Positions 32,434 to 44,008 of a stretch of DNA of 64,000 nucleotides are shown piece after piece. The notes under the pieces are model-generated. The model had not been told where the DNA came from and ran no database searches. It saw only the letters and a program-made list of their open reading frames with translations. The stretch comes from Dactylorhiza incarnata (Eukaryota; Streptophyta; Magnoliopsida; Asparagales; Orchidaceae). The position numbers were made by a program, and so were the translations under genes. The first letter of the stretch is position 1; every line of letters starts with the position of its first letter. The stretch covers positions 8,370,001 to 8,434,000 of the forward strand of contig JAWHQI010000013.1 in assembly GCA_033032865.1 (NCBI GenBank), in the 5' to 3' direction.

Positions 32434-33748
32434 TGAAAGTGCATAGTTAACCTCACTAGAATTCTCTAGAGGGGGGGGGGTGAATAGAGATTAAAAATAC
32501 ATTGTGCAATTATATATATATGTGTAATAATCACAGATTTAAGCTTCCCACACACCAACAAGAATTAAGCAAGTAAAGAAGAAAAATAACAAGAAGAAAA
32601 TCACAGCACAACATAAGGAAATATAGTGGTTCCCCAAACTTTGGGTAGTCCACTCTTCTACCCCCTTTGGTAGGAATTCACTAACTTGCACTGAGTCTTT
32701 TGATAAGGAGACTCTTAGAACCAGACCGAGTCTTTTGATAAGTAGACTCTTAGAACCACTACAACTGAATTTTTTGAAGAGAGATTCTAAAAACTCTTTT
32801 ACACGGTTTGAAAATGAAATAAGGATAAGAAGAAGAAGTAGAACAAGTAGAGGAACAGAGATCAATATATGTAAGAAGGAATCTTCTTCCTAGCAAGAAG
32901 ATTAGAAGCACAAGTATAGTGAATATGATCTCTCTTCTATAGTGAGAAGGAGATTGTAAGCTTTTCTCTCTTTTGTGAGAGCTTTCAGAATTTGCAGCAG
33001 AATGGCTTGAGAAGATGAAGGCTTTTTCTTTTGCTGCAGCACACTATCTCTTTTATCAATTTTCTCACTCTTCACTTGGGAGCTTTTCCTCTTTTTCAAA
33101 TGTATATGGTGGATCACTTCTTGTCATTCTCTGCCGACCTCCTCCTTATTTATAGCTCTGTTTAAAAGATATTGCTGAAGTAGAATAATTAATTAGCAGA
33201 CAGAGAATTAGAAAGAGATTTAGAATTTCCATAATCAATATTTCTATAGAAGGAAAGAAATTCATTCTGTTTTCAAATAATATCCATAATAATCTTAATC
33301 AATATAGCCAAGAATCAAATAGAAGGAAAGGCTGATTCAGAATGGCTATAAAAGAATAATATCATTCCATAAGAATCAGATCTACAGAAAGAAGGAAAGA
33401 GATCTGGCGTGTTTTTGAATTACTTGTAGATATCGACGTGCGTCGATTACTATTCGACGTAAACGTCGATTTCATCCTGGCTGGACGTCGAGAGGAGAAT
33501 AAGGAAGGTGCGTCGACAAAGATGCGTCGACTTTATCAAATGCGTCGACTAGAAGTCAGAGGTACGTCGACTATGATTACGTCGAATTCCTCTTAGAGTT
33601 ACTTCGACTCATTCTGAGAGAAACGTCGACTATATATCGACGTTGCGTCGAATACTATTCGACGCATATTTACTTAGCCTAATTTTTCATACTTAGAATT
33701 TATATTCTTCTTAATTCTAGGGGTTAAGATAAATCATTTCCCCAACAC
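32434..33748 (-). mobile_element. Solo LTR of the element A family, TSD CAAAC
   Basis: TG...CA, 1315 bp, homologous to 3252-4561 throughout. Flanks 32429-32433 and 33749-33753 are both CAAAC. No internal sequence, so it formed by LTR-LTR recombination. U3 TCGACG array at 33433-33665, TATA at 33147-33154, two 35-bp hairpin repeats, and a ten-G tract at about 32471-32480. Confidence 0.94.
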
Positions 33749-33931
33749 AAACATAGTGAGATCGAGCATCATTTCATTCGTGAGAAGGTGCTGGAGGGGT
33801 CTCTTTCGGTCGAGCATGTTCGGAGTCTGGACAACGTTGCTGTCATATTCACAAAGGAGCTGGCGAAGGGGCCGTTCACTTTGCTGAGGAGTTTACTTGG
33901 GCTGTTTTCAACTTCCCATTTCAAAGGGGAG
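33749..33931 (+). pseudogene. pol: End of element D RNase H, and polypurine tract
   Basis: Continues with SEIEHHFIREKVLEGSLSVE and VRSLDNVAVIFTKELAKG, the standard copia C terminus. CAAAGGGGAG at 33922-33931 is the polypurine tract abutting the LTR. Confidence 0.85.
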
Positions 33932-35081
33932 TGTTGAAAATGTTGATGTGTGAAGTTGGAGGTCTGGGAGGTTGTCGCGCGGTCTGGCCGCAGTCTCCTA
34001 TTTATTCAGCCTGACCGTCGTTCTCTCTGTCCAAGGCTGCCTAGGTGAGATCGCACAGTCTGGTTCGTGTGACCGCGTGGCGAGTTGTTATTCAGTACTG
34101 TGCGGGTTATGCTGTTAATCGCAAAGGGTTGCTATTCTGGTATCCGTAGGTCTGGTCTGGTGACTGTCTGGGTTCTAGATGGTGCGCGCCGACTAAGGTT
34201 TTCTTAGTTGTGCAGTCTCCCCTTTGTGTTTGCATAAGCTGGTCCCTTGGCGATCTGCTGATGTATGCGAACACTGGTGGTGGACGTCATGACCATGCAG
34301 GATGTCATGATCGCGCGGCTTCTTGGTGAAGTGGCGATCTCCTGGTCAGGATTGAAGTCGGCGAGCTCACTAAGCGCAGAGCGATCTTCTGCTGACCGCG
34401 CGAGTAGGCCGATCTTGATCGCTCGATCAGTGCGGTGACTTTATCTCATAGGGTGGTGACTGGATCTGGTCCCACGCCTATAAATAGGTGTCGTTGTAGC
34501 AGCAATTTTATCGCACCAAGTGTAAGATGAACTTGTGCCTAGAACTTGCAGTCTCTTTTTTATGGACCGCCCAGTTTGCTTATTGAACTTCCTTTGTGCA
34601 GCTTCTGTGGATTGTGCTGACAGTAGTGGTCACTTCTTCTTCTAAAGTCTCCGGGCGGTCTTTCGGCTTGCAGTGTGGGTTGCTGGAGTTTGGGGAGAAT
34701 TAGTGGAGTTCGGGAGGTCGCAGAGCTTTAGTGGTGTTGTTCAAGTTGCCGGCAGACTGTTCGCGTGGTGTCTTCTTCTAGTCGCGCGAACACCCTTGTC
34801 GCGCGATTTGGCGGCTTCTGTGTTCAGACCGCCAGTTAGCTTTCTTCAGCATTGCATTTTTCCTTTAGGTTTTGTGTACTGGCGAAATCATGTCTCGCCA
34901 TGTATACCTCGCTCTGTAATGAAGATTCCTGCTGTTATTAATAAAGTTTGTTTTGATTCATGTGCTTCTGATTGTTGGCTGTAACTTTAAGTTGTACGAT
35001 TACTGCTCACTCCAAGATCTACGAAAAATTTCACATAATTATTCCTAGAAATACTTATTTTTGAAACTAAAAAATTCAACA
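33932..35081 (+). repeat. 3' LTR of element D
   Basis: Starts TGTTGAAAATG right after the polypurine tract. The end at 35081 is inferred from TTCAACA, a 7-bp inverted match to the start. CpG-rich motifs GCGCGGTCTGG, GACCGCG and GCGATC/GATCGC lie at 33970-34440; the TATA box CTATAAATAG is at 34478-34487. AATAAAG near 34940 may be the polyadenylation signal. Confidence 0.7.
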
Positions 35082-37300
35082 CCTTAGAGGTCGTTATAGG
35101 AAAATTGGCCATAGACAAAAGTTGTAGATCTCTGTGTCGAGATTTTTTTAAAATTGATTTGACATGATTTGGCCCACTGGTTTCACTACAGCACTCAAAA
35201 TGGTGCAACCAATACATAGGGTTGACCAAAGATTGATTTGCGTGCCCCCACTAGTCCGAATATCCAAATATATTGAAATTTGGAGTATAGGCTAGGTGTA
35301 CCCTTATCCTCAACATATCCAAAAATGGAAATTTTTGGAGAACCTTTTTATATAGTTTTTGTAGAAAGTTAATAATTCATGTATGAATTAATTATAGGGT
35401 CTAATGACATCCAAACCCTACCAAATTTTGGTGGGTGGTCCTTAGGGTCATGACATGGCTCTGGTAAAAATTTCATCCCATTTGAGATCGAATTGGTAGG
35501 GTTATTAAGTAACCCAAATTTGGTCAAACTATGGTATATTAGATCAAAAGTGCACTTGATGGATTTGGGAGATCAACCCTCATCCAAATGTTGTGAAACT
35601 TTGACCACTAACTTGATTTCACATAAAATACACCCACAAGTAGTTTTTGGGTGGTTTGGGGTAGATGTGTCCTAGAACCCTGGTTCAAACCGTAGGGTTG
35701 TATATTGAACCTATTGAAGGACATAGAGTCATATTTTATTGGATTGACTTGAAAATTTGTAGAGTGGTTCATAGAAAGGTATTATGCCCTAGATAATTTA
35801 TCTGGAATTTTTAGGAACATTTATCCCCTCTGAAGAATCAATTAGGTCACTTTCTTATGTTAAGAATTTACATAATCATATTACCTTGAATGCTCATGAA
35901 ATTATGTCGGTAAGTTTAAATGGATGATATCATTCTCTGATAATTTTGTTATGAATTTTTGATTGATATATATAGTACTTCATTCATAATCCCAATATTT
36001 GCCTTGGTTGTAAGAAAATTAATTATGGATTTAATACTCATGGGAAAATCATGAAACTTGGTCGGAATACTTTTTAGGGCATGAAGATGATATGTTAATT
36101 TTATCATAATTTTTGGAGGAATTTTATATGGTTCTCTTCACAAAGTGCCATATGAGTTGTTTATTTAAATAAAGGACCAATATGGTCAAATGAATCTGGA
36201 AAATTATGAAACTCAACCAGTGAACTTTTCTAATCACCCTAGCCATCTTTTAATTTTGTTGTAAATTTTGATTGAGGATTTTTGGTACTTCGTTTGTAAA
36301 TCACTGATTGCGATAGATTAATCAATATATTAATTAGAAGTCAAAACCTTTCTGGAAATTTATGAATTTCATATGTGGTTGTTATTTTGATAATATGTAG
36401 TTGTATAAATTTTATCAAGGTCATAGCTTGTCAGAAAACCATACTTGATGTACAAAGCCATAGGTTCCCTAATTTTGAGGAAATTATAATAATGCCAAAT
36501 AAATTAGGAAAATTTTGAATTTCTGGAGTTAGTCTAAAAATGTCATAACACACCACCAATAATAATCGTGGGTCATTTGGATGAGCCTTGGGAGTCTTTC
36601 TCTTTATACATCATATAGTTCAGGTCGTCTGCGTACAGTGAAAATGCTGAATAAGGATAAACATGTAGGTTTTACATGGGGAGTAAGATGTCTGGTTGAC
36701 TAGGAGGCAAGAGTGTGCTTGGGATTGTCGAAGGACCGTCATTCCCTTGAAGTGGAATAAAACACACTTAGGGTTAATAAGTGTAATGGTGAGAGGGGTA
36801 TGCTTTGGATAGTTATCAATAATAGTAAGTGCCTTGGAAAGGGCGGTTTTGTTGCAGACTATGCTCTCCGACATGATCGAGAACCAACACGCGTTCCCCT
36901 CAACATTCCAATTTATACGTTCATACTAAAATAACTCGCACCATACATGCAACACAATATTTATCAATTAGACGCTAACCAACGGGCAGCCACACCGCAA
37001 AAGGTTGAATAAATGCCAATAAGCCAAAATTCTCCCAGGCTAAAAAGGACTCACCCGGCCCGATTGAACTAGAGTTGTACCAAAAGAGATCCACCAAAAA
37101 ATACAATTCAGAAAAGGGTAGATTTCTCCCAACAAAAAGTCGATCGTCTTCATAAATTAAAGAAATTAAGATGAACGCAAAAATCGATCGAAGAAACCAT
37201 GATTATTCAAGTGATTCGAAGATCACGCCAAAATTACCACCACAAGAAATTAACAAGAGGGAAATCGCATGAGTAGAAATTATCTTTACCCCGCTTGAGA
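35082..37300. other. Unassigned AT-rich stretch
   Basis: No gene I can support and no LTR boundary seen. There are diverged internal repeats, for example AATTTTGTTATGAATTTTTGATTG at about 35941-35965 and a similar phrase at about 36253-36275. A 23-bp duplication, TACCCCGCTTGAGATGGAAT, lies near 37288-37325. It may be an old retroelement interior or LTR. Confidence 0.5.
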
Positions 37301-37305
37301 TGGAA

Positions 37306-37530
37306 TTACCCCGCTTGAGATGAAATTATCTTTCCCTTGATGGAGGAACTAGAGGAAGAAATCATTGCACTGGTGAAAATTTTCAGTATTGTTGGCTCAG
37401 ACAAGACATATTCCAATCCTTGATCTGTTGGAAGTGGAATGACTTCTCTTATCTCTGCAGGAGCATGCTGGAATCCATTTTGAACTATCTTATAGCATTC
37501 ATGGAGATCTTTTCCCATCTTTGGCGCCAT
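37306..37530 (-). CDS. ORF3 of SIRE-type element G, start MAPK, unknown function
   Basis: A 74-codon ORF starting MAPKMGKDLHECYKIV, with a run of serines near its end (SAMISSSSSS). Beyond the first four residues it is not obviously similar to ORF3 of element A, but position and upstream layout match: pol end (38074), TCTCAGCGG palindrome array, TATA-like box, then ORF. In SIRE elements this post-pol site holds the envelope-like ORF. No transmembrane segment is visible in this short frame. Probably the truncated first part of a longer reading frame. Confidence 0.4.
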   Translation of the reverse strand: MAPKMGKDLHECYKIVQNGFQHAPAEIREVIPLPTDQGLEYVLSEPTILKIFTSAMISSSSSSIKGKIISSQAG

Positions 37531-37663
37531 TTGTTCTGAAGGATAGGTCGCTGAGATGGGAGGGAGAATGGTTTGACTCCTCGGCTAGGTTAATGTGGAG
37601 TGTAATTAATTATTCAACATTCTTCTATTTGCAGGGGCTTGAATTAGGTTTAGATTTGCCTTA

Positions 37664-37673
37664 AGTATATATG
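37664..37673 (-). promoter_or_regulatory. TATA-like box before ORF3 of element G
   Basis: Minus-strand CATATATACT about 135 nt upstream of the ATG. Confidence 0.3.
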
Positions 37674-37749
37674 TTGATTAGACTAATCAATTTGATTGAT
37701 TTTACATTGCTGACATGTCAATTAGGGCATGTTTTAATTTAGTCAACCC

Positions 37750-37915
37750 GTCTCAGTGGAACCGCTGAGATGGAGTTGTTATCCGCTGGGACAAATTATT
37801 GTCAACTGTTGAGACAGTTCTAGCCATCTCAGCGGATTAGCTGAGACCTTCTCAGTCATCTCAGCGGTTCAGCTGAAACCTTCTCAGTTGTTTCAGCAGA
37901 TTTCACTGCCTATCA
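37750..37915. repeat. TCTCAGCGG palindrome array
   Basis: About nine TCTCAGCGG/CCGCTGAGA-like motifs in 165 bp. 37751-37770 is a palindrome with 9-bp arms, one mismatch and a 2-nt centre. It lies between the pol stop and ORF3. Confidence 0.75.
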
Positions 37916-38073
37916 GTGAACTATATAATTAGGATTGTTTCAAGTCCTAAACATGCTACTTAGTATTTTTGTTTGCAACTTATCCTATCAATGCTTGTAA
38001 TACATGCTTGCATGTTTTAACAAAGTTAATGAATGACATAATGAGCAAGATAGATGATTTGACAGTATAAAAT

Positions 38074-40745
38074 CTATTCTAGATTTAACATACCAAGCTC
38101 AATTTTAAAAGCATTAAACTTTGCCTCATCCAGTGGCTTAGTAAAGATATCAGCTACTTGTTGTCAGTGGGGATAAATTCAAGGCATATATCTTCACTTT
38201 CTACATGCTCTCTAATAAAATGATACCTTATCTCTATATGCTTAGTCCGGCTATGTAAGCCAGGATTCTTAGATATAGAGATAGCACTGGATGAGTCACA
38301 ATACAGGGGAAAAGTGCTAACCTTGAGGTTATAGTCCTCAAGCTAATGTTGAAACCACAATAGTTATACACAATAGCTCCTTGCAGCTATGTACTCAGAT
38401 TTAGCAGCGGATATTGTCACACTGGTTTGCTTCTTGCTGCTCCATGAGATCAGCCTTCTTCCTAGAAATTGACAAGTTCCACATGTGTTTTTCCTATCTT
38501 CTTTCCAACCTGCAAAATGTGCATCTGAAAAGCCAATTAGTTAAAAATCATTATTCCTAGGGTACCAAAGGCCAAGATGTTGGCTGCCCTTAAGGTATCT
38601 CAAAATCCTCTTTGCAGCTGAGTAATGAGATTCCTTCAGGCATGCTTGGTACCTAGCACAAACACATGTAGCATACATAATGTCTAGTCTACTGGCAGTT
38701 AGATACAACAGGGACCCAATTATGCACCTGTTCATGCATTCATCAAAAGGCTTACCCTTTTCATCCTTGTCCAGGGAAATGTTGGACCTCATGGGTGTTT
38801 TCACGGTGGAAGCTAATTCCATCCCAAACTTCTTAATAAGCTCCCTAGTGTATTTGGTCTGAGAGATGAAATTCCCCTCATCAGACTATTTCAGTTGGAC
38901 GCCTAAGAAGTACTTGAGCTGTCTCATACTGCTCATTTCAAACTCCCCCTGCATAAGGTTGGCAAATGTTTTGCAATAGTTTTCATCTGTGGACCCAAAG
39001 ATTATGTCATCAACATAAATTTGGACTAGAAGATATTTGCCCTTTGTTTCCCTAAGGAACAATATAATATCTATCTTTCCTCTCAAGAACTTGTTCTTGA
39101 TGAGAAAGCTAGACAAGGTCTCATACCAAGCCCTAGGGACTTGCTTTAGACCATATAGTGTTTTCCTAAGCAAATCGACATGAGAGGAGAGGGTTGGGTG
39201 AACAAAACCTGAGGGCTGCTCCACAAATACCTCTTCCTTTAGATTGCCATTCAGAAATGCTGATTTGACATCCATCTAGTATACCTTGAACCCTTTGTGG
39301 GCAGCATAGGCAAAGAATAGCCTTATTGCTTCTAACCTTGCAACTGGTGCAAAGGTTTGATCAAATTCAATACCTTCTTCTTGCATATACCCCTTGGCCA
39401 CTAGTCAAGCTTTGTTCTTAATAATGGTGCCATTCTCATCAAGCTTGTTCCTGTAGATCCACTTGGTGCCAATGATGTTGTGTCCTTGAGGCTTTGGCAC
39501 CAATTTCCACACCTTGCACCTCTTGAACTGAAGCAGCTCTTCATGCATTGCTTGAATCAAGAAGGTGTCTTCATTTGCTTCTTCAAATTTCGTTGGCTCC
39601 ATCTGTGATAGAAAGCTCAAGAATAGGGCTTCATTGTGAGCTCTGCTTCTGGTAACCACTACTTGGTTTACATCTCCAATAATCTGTTTTCTTGGATGAT
39701 CCCTTAAGTGCTTGTTTGTTGCAGGCAACCTTTCAGCAAATTGCAGCTCTTCTCTTGAGCAACAACATCTTCAGCAGCTTGCTGATCTTCAACTTAAGGG
39801 ATGGCTACCTCTGAATTGATCTGACTTGTGCTGGGTATGTCTTGGAGAGACATATCCTGCATTCTATGTTCATCATCTGTTAAAAAAGGAGAACTGGACT
39901 AGCCCATTTAGAGGAGACAAGTCTCATCAAAAACTACATGCATAGACTCTTCTACAACATGAGTTTTCTTGTTGAATACTTTATAGGCATTGCTATGTGA
40001 GTTATATCCAACAAGAACCCTACATTGCATTTTTCAGCAAACTTTGTTAATTGAGATTTTCCATTATTTAAAATGTAGCATTTGCAACCAAAGATTCTAA
40101 AGTATGAAATTGTTGGTTTTTTTGCCTTTAAGAATCTCATAGGGGGTTATACCTAGGGCCTTATTGATGGATGCTCTGTTTAGAACATTACATGCAGTAT
40201 TGACTGCCTCAGCCCAAAAATATTTTGGGAGTGAGGAGTCACTAAGCAATGTTCTCCCAGCTTCTATCAAGGTCTTGTTCCTCCTCTCATCCACACCATT
40301 TTGCAATGGAGTCCTTGGGGAGGAGAATTTTTGAGTGATACCAAATTCTTGACAAAACCTTGTCATTGCCCCAAATTGAAATTATGTACCATGGTCAGTT
40401 CTAGTCTTGACCATAGTATATTGGAGTTCATTTTGGATTGCCTTACATGATTTATAAAGACATCTAAAGTATCAGATTTCTTCTTAAGGAAGAATACTCA
40501 TGTATACTTTGAGTGATCATCAACAATCATCAAAGTATACAACTTTCCACCTAGGCTCTGAATTGGCAAAGGACCATACAAGTCCATGCAATAGATAAAT
40601 ACATTTTTCAGTATCTTTCGAGCCAATGCTTTTAATGGTGGCCCTAGTTTGCTTGCCCATTTGGCATGCATAACATGGACCACTTTTAATACATTTCAAA
40701 TTAAGACTATTTCTAATAAGGTTTTTAGAAAATAACTTATACATT
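38074..40745 (-). pseudogene. pol: SIRE-type copia pol (element G): integrase, RT, RNase H
   Basis: Truncated at 40745 by an Athila LTR. It begins in the pre-integrase region (CYACQMGKQT), followed by DLYGPLPIQSLGGK and MIVDDHSKYT. The integrase C part has SSPRTPLQNGVDERRNKTL with the catalytic glutamate. RT shows VYQMDVKSAFLNGNLKEEVF, LYGLKQVPRAWYETL and an intact YVDD at 39016-39005 within the SIRE-like context IYVDDIIFGSTDENY. RNase H follows (LDIMYATCVCARYQ, AAKRILRYLKGS) and ends FNAFKIELGMLNLE at 38074. At least five stops or frameshifts lie along it, including near 40585, 40370, 39405 and 38886. Confidence 0.88.
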
Positions 40746-42422
40746 TGATGCGCAAAACTATATCCGCAAATGATAACGCCAAGTATACCGTATCGAAAGT
40801 AGTATAGGTTTATAAAACCAAGGTCGTATTAGACTCGGGGTGGTTTAATACTTTTGCTTCAAGAAAATCTCTATTATCCTATCAATAGAACTTTGAGTTG
40901 TTTATTTATAAAAAAAGTGTGGTGAATTAGAATAGTGATTAAAACAATAATAAGAACAATTAGCACTCAGTCTTGAATCGCCTTAGAATAAAAATAACAA
41001 GAATAAAATAAGACTCTAATTCTCTTTCAAAGAAAAGCTTAAACCGTGGAGGTTCCCAATTTCTGAGCGCATCTTGGGTCGAGGATACGCCCTGCTGAGT
41101 TTAGGTTGATCAATCAAACTTTCGCTCCAGAATCGAAATCCATACAACTCGCTTTACCGAGATGAACCCATCTATTGGATTTGACTCCAATCCGGGAGAT
41201 TTATGTCATCCGCTCTCGAGGGTTGCATGCAACTCATTTATCCTTGAATGATCGATTCACCTTACGAGCTGGTTCGGCTAACTAAAGAACAAAAACAAGA
41301 ATGAGAATCATATATCGATAATATGATCTCATTATGTTAAAATCAAGGATAAATCGGAAGTATTCGAAGAAGAGAAAAAAGAGAATCTAAATTTATTTCA
41401 TGAGGTTTATTATTCCTTGGATCATCTCAACCGAGTACTAATAGAAATTTAGCTACTCATAGAGATGGAGGAATTAATGAAAATGAAGGAGTTCATGATG
41501 AAATGAAGAAGAGATGAAGAAGAATAACAACTATTTTTTATTATACCATTCAAAAGGAATTACAAACTAAGGAATTTAGATCACAAACTATTGAAATGAA
41601 AGTTACACTTACAAAAGAAAAGTACACAAATTGAAACTTACAATTACACTAGAAAGGGAAATGAAAGAAATGCTTAAAACATGAAAACAAAGCAAGAAAA
41701 GAAGACTTGAGCCTCCCAAAATTAATCTCTGAAGTTCTGGAGAAGCTCCCTTTAAATAGGTGAAAAGTTGTTGTTACACGCCCTTGGTCACGTCCGTGAA
41801 CAAGGGCGTGTAAAGGGCGTGATCGATGCTGGTACGGAGAGTGTGCCTTCTAGCTTCAATGTGGGCGTTACGTGCACGTCACGCCCTAGGTCACGCCCGT
41901 GACCTAGGGCGTGTAATCTTAAAAATGGTGCCTGGCGGGATGCTTTTGACGGGAAGTGGCACGGGAAGAGTCACGCCCGTGTCTAGATGTCACGCCCATG
42001 TCTGGATGTCACGCCCTCGGTCACGCCCGTAACCGAGGGCGTGTAACTTTAAATGACACGATAGGCTTGTTCTGGCTGCAGGTGGTGGGATGTGGCCATG
42101 ACACTTGGTCACACCCTTGGTCACGCCCATGACCCGGGGCGTGTACTTGCCGAATCTTCATGGAATGAGCTCGGGGTGGCGGAATCGGGTCTGGAACACA
42201 TCTTTGGCTTTAACGGCCTTGGTCACGCCCGTGACCTTGGGTGTGTACATGCAAATTTGGCTCAAAGTGTCCAGAAAACCAGAAAGTATATAATAAACTT
42301 AAGTTAGTTCATGAAATCAAAAAAGGAATAATGTACATGATATAATTCTTATAAATTACATAATTTCATATTAAAAATATATTAAAACAATACTAAAAGA
42401 TGAGTATATAAACTACTCATCA
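40746..42422 (-). repeat. 3' LTR of a second Athila element
   Basis: TGATGCGCAAAACTATATCC...TACTCATCA, homologous to 28080-29824. The minus-strand polypurine tract AGTATGGGGGTGTT lies on its right (42436-42423), so this is a 3' LTR with interior to the right. The left flank ACATT (40741-40745) has no partner nearby. TATA-like box at about 41750-41759; array at 41776-42247. It lacks the TCTCAGCGG motif of the other copy. Confidence 0.88.
41776..42247. repeat. TCACGCCCGTGACC palindrome array, second Athila LTR
   Basis: CACGCCC/GGGCGTG palindromes, fewer than in the first Athila LTR (array about 470 versus 600 bp). Confidence 0.82.
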
Positions 42423-42952
42423 AACACCCCCATACTTGAGCTATTGTTATTCCAGAGCAAATAAATGAGGAAAGAATTACAAGAAATCAATATTATTTTT
42501 AATTAACTAAGATTTTATTAAACCAAGAGTAAGTTAAAATTAAATTCTAGGAATTCATGAATTAAGTCATAAGTTATAGTGATAATTCAAAAGGAGAAAT
42601 CTGTTTAGCTAACTACTCAAGATAACTATTTGGCAACCAAAATTATGGAAATTTTCAAACAAAAATAGATTGAAATTATAGGCACTCTAACATAAAAGAA
42701 GCTTAAGGAGAAGACACATACTAAAATATTGCTCTCTTAATAATTTTATTTAGGACTAGAATCAATAGAATTATCTAGGGATGAGTTTTAACAGAATGGA
42801 AAAATGAAGAGTTCTTGGATTGGAGGTGGTGAGACAACACTCATAAATTCAAATTTGTATGTGTTTAGGAAAATGATGAATTTTAACCTATCATTTTCCA
42901 TTCCATATAATCTTTTTAAAATTTCTCTTCAATCAAAGACCCAAAATGTATA
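42423..42952 (-). other. Interior remnant of the second Athila element
   Basis: AT-rich 3' untranslated sequence after the polypurine tract. No gene. It ends where element H seems to begin. Confidence 0.55.
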
Positions 42953-43506
42953 TGTTGGTACAAAATGTACCTCCATGACTCATACTAAGAGAAGAGGGAA
43001 GGGAATGCGGAGTGCAGGTTACTTAGGATGAAGAATGCCAGAGGAAAAATCTCTGAGGGAAAACTTCTTTGATTTAACTCCAAAAAATGATTACAGAGAG
43101 ATGGCTAAAACGGGCCAGGGGGAGAGGTAGAAAAGCGACAAAATTTGAGAATGCTTACACAAGTTATAAGCTGGTTGCTCAAAGTCAAAGTCACTTTTTA
43201 GGTACCCTCCCCCTCTATTTATAAATACGGAGGCTGCCCAAATGGGAAGATCCAAAAATTATGGGCTGCCCGGGGTACAGGAGAACCGGGGCAGAGTAAA
43301 TGGGTACTAATAGCAAAAAAGAAAAATAGGAGGCCAGACTGCGCGGTCTGGAGAGCTGGCAAATGTTTGATCGCCTATGCCTTGGGAGAAAACTAGAGGG
43401 AGGGAAGGCGATCTGGGCGTTCTCGCAATTCTGAGACCACTAGAAGGGTCTATCCTGGCTGGAGAAGAGAGGTCATGGATTTCTGGGCAAACATGATCCC
43501 CGCACA
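42953..43506 (-). repeat. Candidate LTR of element H
   Basis: Starts TGTTGG and ends CCCGCACA. It contains TATTTATAAATA (43216-43227, usable on the minus strand) and the near-palindrome CCAGACTGCGCGGTCTGG (43334-43351, one mismatch). The partner LTR is not in the window. Confidence 0.35.
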
Positions 43507-43582
43507 TTTTCAAGTTGCGCCGGTACTTCGGAAATGTTCTTCTTGACTGCTGAGAACGCGACCACCATAAATGCGCTGGGAT

Positions 43583-43590
43583 CTATAAAT
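43583..43590 (+). promoter_or_regulatory. TATA box of gene H1
   Basis: CTATAAATATGG about 90 nt upstream of the ATG at 43675. Confidence 0.55.
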
Positions 43591-43674
43591 ATGGATTCAG
43601 AGCTTCTGAATTCATAACATCCTGAAAGGAGCGGCGAGCTTGAACCTCAAGCGATCACCTGAAACTATACAAAA

Positions 43675-44008
43675 ATGATCTTCACAGTGGTGTCTGTGTT
43701 AGCTCGATTGAGTAAGCGATTGCCAGGATCGGCTTCCCCAAAGGAAAAGGAGACCGCTAGACAAAAGAAGAAAATGGATAAGGTATCTCAGGCTCTTGCT
43801 GAGGCAGGCACATCGAAGGAGACCGCTCGATCTTCCCCAAAGAAATTGCTTGACTTGCAGGAGAGCACGGATTTGCCAGTCTCTACCATTGTTGATTTGT
43901 CGAGTAGTTCTTTGGGACCTCCCGTGCTGAACTTTCCTGATCTGTCTATTTCTTTTGATTGCCAGAAAATCGTTGAGGTCCTTAATCAGACCGCTGTGCT
44001 ATCTGGAG
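43675..44008 (+). pseudogene. Gene H1, first part (unknown coiled-coil protein)
   Basis: ATG at 43675, MIFTVVSVLARLSKRLPG, then a lysine-rich stretch (KEKETARQKKKMDKVSQALA) and a serine-rich segment. The frame is open to the junction with element F at 44008, where TGGAG is duplicated, and stays in frame at 60950. No known domain. Likely an extra ORF of a Tat-like retroelement rather than a host gene (inference). Confidence 0.5.

Larger units (their letters stand above)
29825..35081 (+). mobile_element. Element D: decayed Ty1-copia element, 5' part missing
   Basis: A + strand copia pol followed by a polypurine tract and 3' LTR. The left side is cut by the Athila LTR at 29824; the missing 5' half should lie beyond the Athila element. 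A solo LTR interrupts RNase H at 32434-33748. Confidence 0.88.

Noticed and set aside
36620..36874. 84-codon minus-strand ORF
   Set aside because: No motif, no promoter context and no similarity recognised; treated as chance.
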